DNA of 64,000 nucleotides from assembly GCF_964204645.1 (NCBI RefSeq), contig NC_134029.1:3729001-3793000 (forward strand), written 5' to 3'. The DNA comes from Tubulanus polymorphus. Lineage: Eukaryota > Nemertea > Palaeonemertea > Tubulaniformes > Tubulanidae. Position 1 is the first letter of the stretch; every line of letters begins with the position of its first letter. The notes beneath the pieces are model-generated. The model ran no database searches, had not been told where the DNA came from, and saw only the letters and a list, made by a program, of their open reading frames with translations. Shown here piece by piece: positions 56,286-64,000 of this stretch. The translations under genes were made by a program, and so were the position numbers.

Positions 56286-57692
56286 CGTGAGTCTTGTTGG
56301 ATATTTTTGGTTTGGTAATGGTGGAGCTATGAGAAGCGGTTTTTGGACCCCAGCTAATTGAGTTTTTGTTGGTTAACTTGCTGTGAACTCTTCTTCTTGA
56401 TCGGGGTCAATTTTCGACCTGATGGTTGATCTCTGACCATTTCAGATCTCGGATCGGATGCGCTCCTCTAAAGTGATGCTCACTGTAAGGTGCTGCCATC
56501 TCGGCTCCAGCATTCAATATGGCTGCGCCCATGTAGCAATATAACTTCAGTTTCCGTGGCCAATTTGAAAACGATAGCAAGCCAGTTCGAAGTAATTATT
56601 GTAGATTATTCTTCTGCTGAATCCCCTTCCCTTTAAAAAATGTACGATAAAATTCACCCGTCTCGACTAGGCCAACCTGGGATTATATACATCATTTTCT
56701 CTCTTTATTTATCGGTTTATCGTCTGCTGAGAAATGAATCGTGGTCTTGTGCTGACAATATCTTCAGGGCAAATTGAAATTTAAAAGATAAGGGAATTCC
56801 AACAGTGTGGTGGACACCAGAGTAATGTGGTACTGGTCTATCTAGCTTAGTATTATTGGCCTAGCTACACTGGTCAATTCTAGTATGGCCTAATGGCTAA
56901 AGCCTATATTCTTTTCTCAATGTTTAAACAAAGTTGTAAACTTGTACCCTTGTTTTTATAAGCCTTGTCTGGAGTAAAGTTTTGGTATGGCAGAGAGAAA
57001 CAAATTATTTTTTATTGTAGGCCTATCTACATTTAATGATTGAGGCCTCAAGTCTTGCTTTGGTAGATTTGCTGTAGTGTACTCAATAGCACTGTGGAAC
57101 TTATCTACATTGCTGTATCAGACCTAAAACTACTGATCCAACAAAAAGAACTAGTCAAGTGTAGCCTACATAGGACTTCAGTTTAATGGCATAAAACCTG
57201 GTTAAGACACTTCAGTGCTTAACACGGTAGTTGTTAGGTAAGGGTTACCTGGGTACAGCACATTGCGAGAATTGCAATATTTGGTTACTGTGGTATTTTC
57301 AGTGGATGAATTAAGAGCCATATCTGAGCGGAAAATGGTTGAAATTAGGAAATTATTTAGAAAATCATATTGATCGCCTCTTTCTTAAGTGAAGCCGTCA
57401 TTTTTCTAGTGGAAATGAACATTTGTGTGAATTTTAACTGCGTCTTGATGTTATGATATGAACTTTTCAATTTTCCATGAAAATCGATGAATTGATTTTC
57501 CTGACCTGATTTAAGAAATGAAATTTTGATTTTACCAAAGATTTGCAAAGTAAATGACTGCTGGTACCGTCTGTAATACACTGGTATTGTTTGTAATACC
57601 TGAGTGGTCTGTATATGTACCAGGTATTACCCAACAGGTAACTGACTGAAATGCTATTTTATAGATTTTGCTGTTAGCTACATACATCCAAT

Positions 57693-57746
57693 ATGGAGGA
57701 TTTGAAAAGAAGACTTGAATTCCGGAATGGAGGTGTACAGTTACAG
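57693..57746 (+). other. Possible isolated first exon (18 codons)
   Basis: The ATG begins MEDLKRRLEFRNGGVQLQ and is followed by a GTTAGT donor after CAG, in phase 0. The reading is protein-like, but no following exon can be assigned with confidence. Low support. Confidence 0.2.
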
Positions 57747-59833
57747 GTTAGTCAGTACATGTATATTATGTTCAAAGCATGTACATTTTTATTTTGTTAG
57801 GTATTATTATATTGATTTTGCCTGTAAAACCGTGCGCAAACCTCATCAGGTAGAATCATTATTTAACATTCTGTTCATTTTTAGCCTTATCAATGTAAGA
57901 TCAGACATCACCTGTTTAGGTTTTATCTATACAATGAGACGAATAGTACTTAAGTTATCATCTAGTTAAACAGATGTTCTGCATTGCCTTGTTACAATAC
58001 AATATTCGGATAAGACTACAATTCAAGAGTAGTTTCTATTATTTTCAAGAGCACAACTGCAACTAAAGATAACAAATACTCTTAAGAATCGCAATAACTT
58101 TGTGTTCATTTTCAATCTTATTTTCTATATTTTTGTGTCAAATTATAGTTTTTTTGTGAAAACTATGCTACAATTGCTGATATCAGGTGATCTGGTATGT
58201 GAAATAACCAGTCGTATCGAATAATTTCCTTTATTTAAATCGTTCAATAAGATTTTAACCTTTTTAAATTCTTCTTGTAAATGAAAATCTGTTCCGTACT
58301 GCGGCAGCCACATCTTCACCTGAGCTGCAACGTTTTCTTCTGAGCTCCTCAACATTTGTGGTACAGATTGATGTGGAAAATTGTGATGTCCGCTTTAAAA
58401 TTGTAAAAAATTGGGGAACAATTTGAAAAATATCATGAAAATGTGTTCGTCAAAGTATTTTGATCCCCTTCTTATTCCATGTACAGTGAAGCTCAGACAG
58501 CTGTGTTAAAGTAAGGAAATTATATTGTAATCTGTCCAAATTGTTAACAGTATCTGCTATATACATGTAATTGTATGCTTATTAGGAAAAATTATGAAAA
58601 ATCCTGGTAGTTTGTTGTGTAATGTAAAAGTTCCACAGTTCATCAATCTAACCCCTGCAACAGGCACAAAACGTGTTCCGCTGAGCTGACCTTGAAAATG
58701 TCTTCCTAAGTATCTGCTGGATAGTCTCTGTTCATCCATCAGAGAATCTCTGTCCGTCATTTATCGAACCGGTCTAAAGTAGGCATCAATAGCTGCCTTA
58801 AATTATCGCTAATTTCCGTGGACTGGCTGTCGGGTCGGGGTTAAGTTAATTACTAACTTTTTCCGCGGCTGAAGTACGGACCTAAAAAGCTCGAAAGACG
58901 TATACATGCTTCTATATCTGATTATCGCGGTGTAATGTTAAGATTAATTTCTCGAGGGACTCTTGATGTGTATGTCGATGTTGTTGATCTAATTTATTCC
59001 GATATACGGTTACTCAAGGAAATGAGGTGAGCTGGAACTGTTTCCGAGACGGACAATTGGTAAACCTGCCGACCTTATTTTATCGTATTACCCGTAGTTA
59101 GCTCATTACAGGGCGATGGGATTGTCGCTTATAAAAATACAGAAAGCGTTTTATTTTGTTGGCGGAGGTGTGGTTTTCATTTCGTTTGAAAATTTAAACT
59201 GACTGTGCTGCTGTATTCACTTTCATTGTTGCTATTTGATATATTAATGGCTTTTAGAATATTTCCCTCGGAATCTATTGTCTCTTGTCGGGTGCTGCTG
59301 TGTGGAACCATGTGTGTGATAGCTCCCAAAATATTTTTTCAAAATACTGCGAAGATGCTTCCCCGGGATGTGTAATTTAACACGCCAAAAAAGCATTTCT
59401 GAGAAATATTGCTATTATGTTAACATGTTCAGTTGAAAACGCTTTAGAAAATTTTGCTTCGCTGGAATAAGAACTGAACGAAAAAAAAAATAACCAAAAC
59501 AATTCAGTTACTGCAAAACATCTGAAATTTATTTATTTATTTTCTGTTTAGTTTTTGATACAGTAGATTTCAATTGATTAATTCCAGTAATAACAAACCT
59601 AAATATCAAATCCACCAGTATTTAAAAAATACATTATTACATATTTACGTTATGATATGATAGTTACATTATTAGCTTTTAGTGAATTATGAAATACCTA
59701 CATTTTATGGCAAGTTCTATTAAAGTCATGGGTACGTATTACTGGTATGTATGAGTGTTAACTGACTTAACAGTGAAATGAGTTGGTTTAAACTGGACTT
59801 AGATCTGTATCCAAATGGGTTCAAACTGGATCC

Positions 59834-59908
59834 GGGGACCGTTTCACGGCTGGCTTAAAGTTCCACAAGTATTAGGTTATTTTGAAGTCATCCCGTGAAA
59901 CCGCCCCT
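59834..59908. repeat. 75-bp foldback, GGGGACCGTTTCACGG...CCGTGAAACCGCCCC
   Basis: The inverted ends GGGGACCGTTTCACGG and CCCGTGAAACCGCCCC flank a short AT-rich loop. It is a MITE-like element of the same terminal style as others in the window. Confidence 0.75.
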
Positions 59909-62900
59909 GGTCTACAAAATCGTTTATCCCCGAAAGGAAATCAACGTTCACTGCATGATCTGTCGGTGTTTAGAAAACAATTGCAGATTGAAAAAATAAT
60001 CTTTTTGAAAAGAAGATTGCACCACGCAGTTACTGACGAAAATACAGCATTGAAATGAAAATTACGAAGTAGTGTATATAGAGAACATATTTTTGATTTT
60101 AACAGAAAATCTCAGAAAAATTTTTTGCTTTCGGTTGTGAAACCGCGGTGAACTTCGATGACGGAAATACTACATTTTCATACGATTTACGTGACGTTTA
60201 AATTAGATTGAAATTGCTTCCAGTGACTTGAACACTTCATAACATCGTGTACATCGGTGAACAACGCTTAACCCTTGCACAATCATTGACAGCATCATTT
60301 CGTTTATATCTATTTACAGATTGTTTCAAATAATTACATTATCATAGTTATTAGTATTTTGTATTAATATTAGCCGCCTTGAAGAGCAACCTAGTAATTC
60401 ATCCACTGAAAAACAAGAACGTCTACAATAAATCGCGCGTTTTGCCCTAATTCATATTTTGCTGAATTTCGTGAGAAAGCATGCGATTACGAAGTCGGGG
60501 GTTACGGACTCGCAAATTGACCATTGCAGTTGAAAATGTTTCAATAAATCGGGATTGAAATCTATTCAGGAAAAATTACCTCAAATAACTGTTAATCGAT
60601 TGATGAACTAAGATAATTAGTTTATTCATCGACGTTTCCTCGTTTTCGAACAACTTGATTGAAAGTTTACGTTATAGAAAATCGAAAGAGTTCATTCTAT
60701 TCCGATATGCAGTTGGCACCGGAGGAAAAAATATTAGCTATGAGTGAAAGGTTTATTTATTCACAGCTACTCGGGGGGCTGTAACGCGCTGGATGTAGCA
60801 TGCTGCAAATGTCACCAGTGACTGATGACGCAGTAACAAAACAACAGAAGATAACATAAAACACCGGATCTCATTCGTCGTTCGGGCTGTTGTGATAGAT
60901 GTCGATTCTATCCTATAAGTAATCACCCTGTCTATACTTTCACCTGTATTAAATCCATCACAGCTCGATGCCGTCGTTTGAGGAGGTTTTCTACGAGACG
61001 ATATTAGAATTTTTCAAATCATAAGATTGAAAACTGATCCAGATTTTTTGGCGATGAATTTAAATAGGATTTTGACTTGTTTTGTCAGCGATTTTTGATG
61101 TAGTTATTTTCTAAATGTCATCAGATCAAAAATGTAGCTTTCATTAAAAACTGGCTGGTTGATTTCCGTCTTAGTGCACGATGTAGGCCAATGTTTCAAC
61201 TTTGCGACAACAAAATCATTAGACGGTTATAAAACGAATGATAACCAAGCCAAGTAATGATAATCAAGTCTTGTATCTTTTAAAAAGTATCGTGTAATGA
61301 TTTGAAGTTATAAGTGTAGCTGTTCACATCTCATAAACGAAACATGACTTCAACGTCGAAGTAGCCATATTTAGATGTTACGTATGTTACGGGATGCGTC
61401 ATAATGTAGATCATTCGACCAGTATCCTTAAAATAGAAGTCATGGTTTTGCTTCGTTCGCTACGCCGGAAGCCAACAAATACATTCGTATATGATAATCG
61501 ACAACCGATCATAGAGCGAGTTAGTGACCAGAGATTTTCAAACGAGATTTCCTCTTTTTCAATTTTCAGAACTAGTGGAATTAGTGTACGACCAATACGC
61601 TGAACTCGTGCCCCCTTGCTGCGTTTGAGATTTTCTCAGGAACTGATAAAATGGCAGTTTTAAAGGGTTATAGTTCTGATGATTTCTCCAGTATTTCAAA
61701 GGAATGCGCTATTATATGAAGCGAAGGGTGTTAATTGAACCGGTGTAAGATGAAGCAAAACGACAGATGTTATTAGAGCGATCACGATCTGATCTGTAAT
61801 TATAGGTGGATATCACGTCAAAACTCATATTTCTACCTCCCATATTTTATACTGATCTTGTTGTTACAAGCTGAGTGTCTATTCGCGCACGGGATTGAAG
61901 TTTGACAGCCGTAATTCGTAATCTAATTTCCGTAATTGGCCGAGAAATAATCAGATTATCGCCGTAGAGTTGTTTGTCAATTGGATAGATTATTTTGTTT
62001 TCTCAACTTTCTCGCGACGAGGGATCGTTTTTCTATTCGCCATATATAACACCCCTTTATAGACGCGTATCTAGATGTGTATAGCCACTAATCTAACTAA
62101 TGACCTTCACTCCATAGCTTGGCTAATGCCGTGGTCTAAAAATTCGTAATTAGCGACCAGTTTACTGGAGGATATAATGAATTGAGGGTATTTTGACTCA
62201 CAGTTCTCTGTCCTCTTAGGGTATAGGTAACAAACGAAATGGCAGATTTCTTAAGACGTGTGGGTGGGGTTAACGATCTCTTCGAGAATATTTTTTATGA
62301 ATTACGCGTCAAACCGCAGAAACCGAGTTTTTTTCCGGAGAAGGGTGGAGGTTCAGTTAGTAGCAAAGCTCCAATAAAAAGATTTCATGGTATTGGAATA
62401 AGGTCCTTGGATGTTTTAAATATGATATGACGGGTAACCCTAAAACATTTTTTGATGCCCTTCAATCAGTTCCTTCCGATAAAAGTCTCTAAAGTAAAGA
62501 GTTAAGCGACACTCTTCGACCTTCGACAAAATGTGCTTACAACAGTTTAGATTCGAGAACCTAAAACCATCCTTAATTTCGTTGAAGAATCTACTGTCTG
62601 CCATCAAAAGAAGTCTGGAAACCACGCTGGTTTTCGTTTAAATCGCTGAATATAAACTGCAGATCTCGAAGGAAATGATGTTTGTTTGTACTGACAACGT
62701 TCAGTCGGAAGGAACGGCTGACGGATTGTCAAAACATCGGAACAGGTTCAAATGACAGACCTATCAAAGATAATGCAAACTGATTTACAAGATCGATATC
62801 GCTGCAATATTTCTACCGAGAGAAAAATGTTTTAAGATTTCCAATCGATCATCGCTAAATGACAAAAATCATTGAAATATTTCTATTATTTCTCACGAAA

Positions 62901-63239
62901 TGTAAAGTGATGGGGAGAAGAAATAGTAGAATGAATTCAAAATTATCTCTGATCAATGTTTTGACCTTGTCCGGATTAAGGCCGACGCACATGACGCAGG
63001 GAAACACGGGTAAAGGAGAAACATCTTTCCGAAAGTTTCCCTTCGCGTGTGCGATGGAAACAAGAAGCTTCTGTTCCCTGTTTCCGCATTTCCCTGCGTC
63101 GCGTTCGTCTGGTTTAACCGACCTCTCACTACCGATGGCACATTCAAGTATCATCTTTCAGTGGCTTTCATTCTAATTGGTTTGTATATAATAAAGAGCT
63201 ACGTCGTTTGCATTAACAGCCGGATTATATAATAATATC

Positions 63240-64000
63240 CTATACGATTGTACCGTTTTTGAATTTACTTAAATCGACTTTATAAACGCAAAATGATTCG
63301 CTAGTAGGTATGAGTTGTCTGAGAACAGTCTCTTGAGAGTCGTTGTCACCGTCCGGTTCGTCGGGCGACGGCTGATGAAGATCGCTGAGTTCGAACTCCT
63401 CGATGATCGGTTTCGAACTGTCGATGATGAAATCATCCTCGTCGTCGTTGTTGTGATTTTGATGATTATCAGTAATTTTTAGCGAAATGCAGTTCGTGTT
63501 CGTGATAGTCGGCGAGAGAAGCGACGAGTCTTTCGACAGCGTCGATGATCTGGTCGTCGTGCCGGACGAGTTCCGATGGTTCATGACTGTTGTATCACAA
63601 TGTTGCGGCGACCGGGCGTGGTTGGGAATGCGCGTGTACTGATTGTTGCCGGAGTTGCGCTGGTGTTGCAGGTGTTGCGGTAGAACGGCTTGCGTGGCGT
63701 TGCCCTGCGCCGTGTTCGACAAATGGCTGAAACTGTGCTGGCGTCGCAGCGTTTCGGGCACGACGCACCAGCAGACCATACGCACGAATGTCCGGCGAAA
63801 CTTCTGACCGAAGGCACAATACAGTAGGAAATTAATCGTGCTGTTCACGACGACGAGAAAGTTACGGAAATTCGATAACACCTGGAAGCTGTACGATAGG
63901 GTGATGTTGCGGTCAATAGCGTACGCTACGTTATAAACTAAAGCCGGCACTTGACAAATGATGAAGACGACAACGACAGAGACGAGCATAATCGTCACAT
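63240..64000 (-). CDS. Class A neuropeptide-type GPCR, C-terminal part (5' truncated by window edge)
   Basis: One open frame runs from the window edge to TAG at 63240, 253 codons without an intron. It starts within transmembrane helix 6 (TIMLVSVVVVFIICQVPAL; FxxCxxP in place of FxxCWxP). Helix 7 follows with NFLVVVNSTINFLLYC, where the usual NPxxY is NFLLY, then helix 8 FGQKFRRTFVRM. Two Cys pairs after helix 8 could be palmitoylated. The tail of about 170 residues is His/Asn/Ser/Thr-rich (RSSTLSKDSSLLSPT) and ends in an acidic SDLHQPSPDEPDGDNDSQE segment and KNGTIV. The NSxxNFxxYC..FG.KFR pattern is typical of FMRFamide-receptor-like and related protostome peptide receptors. Ligand and subfamily cannot be fixed without helices 1-5. 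Confidence 0.85.
   Translation of the reverse strand, partial: VTIMLVSVVVVFIICQVPALVYNVAYAIDRNITLSYSFQVLSNFRNFLVVVNSTINFLLYCAFGQKFRRTFVRMVCWCVVPETLRRQHSFSHLSNTAQGNATQAVLPQHLQHQRNSGNNQYTRIPNHARSPQHCDTTVMNHRNSSGTTTRSSTLSKDSSLLSPTITNTNCISLKITDNHQNHNNDDEDDFIIDSSKPIIEEFELSDLHQPSPDEPDGDNDSQETVLRQLIPTSESFCVYKVDLSKFKNGTIV

Larger units (their letters stand above)
56286..63239. other. Gene-poor intergenic region (about 7 kb)
   Basis: No gene model holds up here on either strand. AT-rich sequence, short foldbacks and scattered short open frames are present. The minus-strand 3' UTR of the GPCR must occupy the right end, but I see no clear poly(A) signal for it. Isolated exon-like pieces at 57693-57746 and about 60720 (LAPEEKILAMSE before a GT) could belong to an unrecognised gene. 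Confidence 0.5.

Noticed and set aside
58143-58355. A 70-codon minus-strand frame (MLRSSEENVAAQVKMWLPQY...)
   Set aside because: AT-rich, isolated, no splice context and no match to a known family.
62239-62430. A 63-codon frame beginning MADFLRRVGGVNDLFEN after a TTAG
   Set aside because: No donor, no family resemblance and no neighbouring exons; likely chance.

Overview
The window is nuclear DNA from a bilaterian animal, most likely a marine spiralian such as a mollusc, annelid, brachiopod or nemertean. This is inferred from spliced genes with GT-AG introns, animal-specific genes (endophilin-A, a CaMKIV-type kinase, a MYORG-like glycosidase, a neuropeptide-type GPCR), AT-rich introns, and many short palindromic repeats. 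I cannot name the species.

Eight gene models hold up after splicing by eye. Six have complete coding regions. Layout: (1) CAMK4-like kinase, + strand, 374-6641, with its 5' part outside the window; (2) ALG8 glucosyltransferase, - strand, 12562-9198, 12 exons, 520 aa; (3) endophilin-A (SH3GL), + strand, 13005-30237, divergent from ALG8 across about 440 bp, followed by a 3' UTR of about 4 kb; (4) CHAF1A, the large subunit of chromatin assembly factor 1, + strand, 34906-40421, 14 exons, 1048 aa; (5) a MYORG-like GH31 glycosidase, - strand, convergent with CHAF1A, with up to three alternative first exons at 46950, 48436 and 49821; (6) a small unrecognised 117-aa protein, + strand, 51409-51843; (7) cyclin B, + strand, 52578-55265, 9 exons, 408 aa; (8) the 3' part of a class A neuropeptide-type GPCR, - strand, 64000-63240. 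About 7 kb between cyclin B and the GPCR contains no gene I can support.

The genes are unrelated housekeeping, signalling and cell-cycle genes rather than one system. The most notable observations are these. The MYORG-like protein keeps the GH31 fold motifs but lacks both catalytic aspartates, so it is probably a pseudoenzyme. It also seems to swap its cytosolic N-terminus through alternative first exons. Endophilin-A lies next to CHAF1A, as SH3GL1 lies next to CHAF1A in human. Cyclin B has two CCAAT boxes 31 bp apart upstream and a Pumilio-type site just before its poly(A) signal. CHAF1A has a CDE/CHR-like element upstream. Endophilin may carry microexons in its N-BAR domain. Introns and spacers are dotted with several families of foldback (MITE-like) elements, including a pair of 140-bp copies whose ends are inverted repeats of a GGCCGGTTGCATAGTCATG type.
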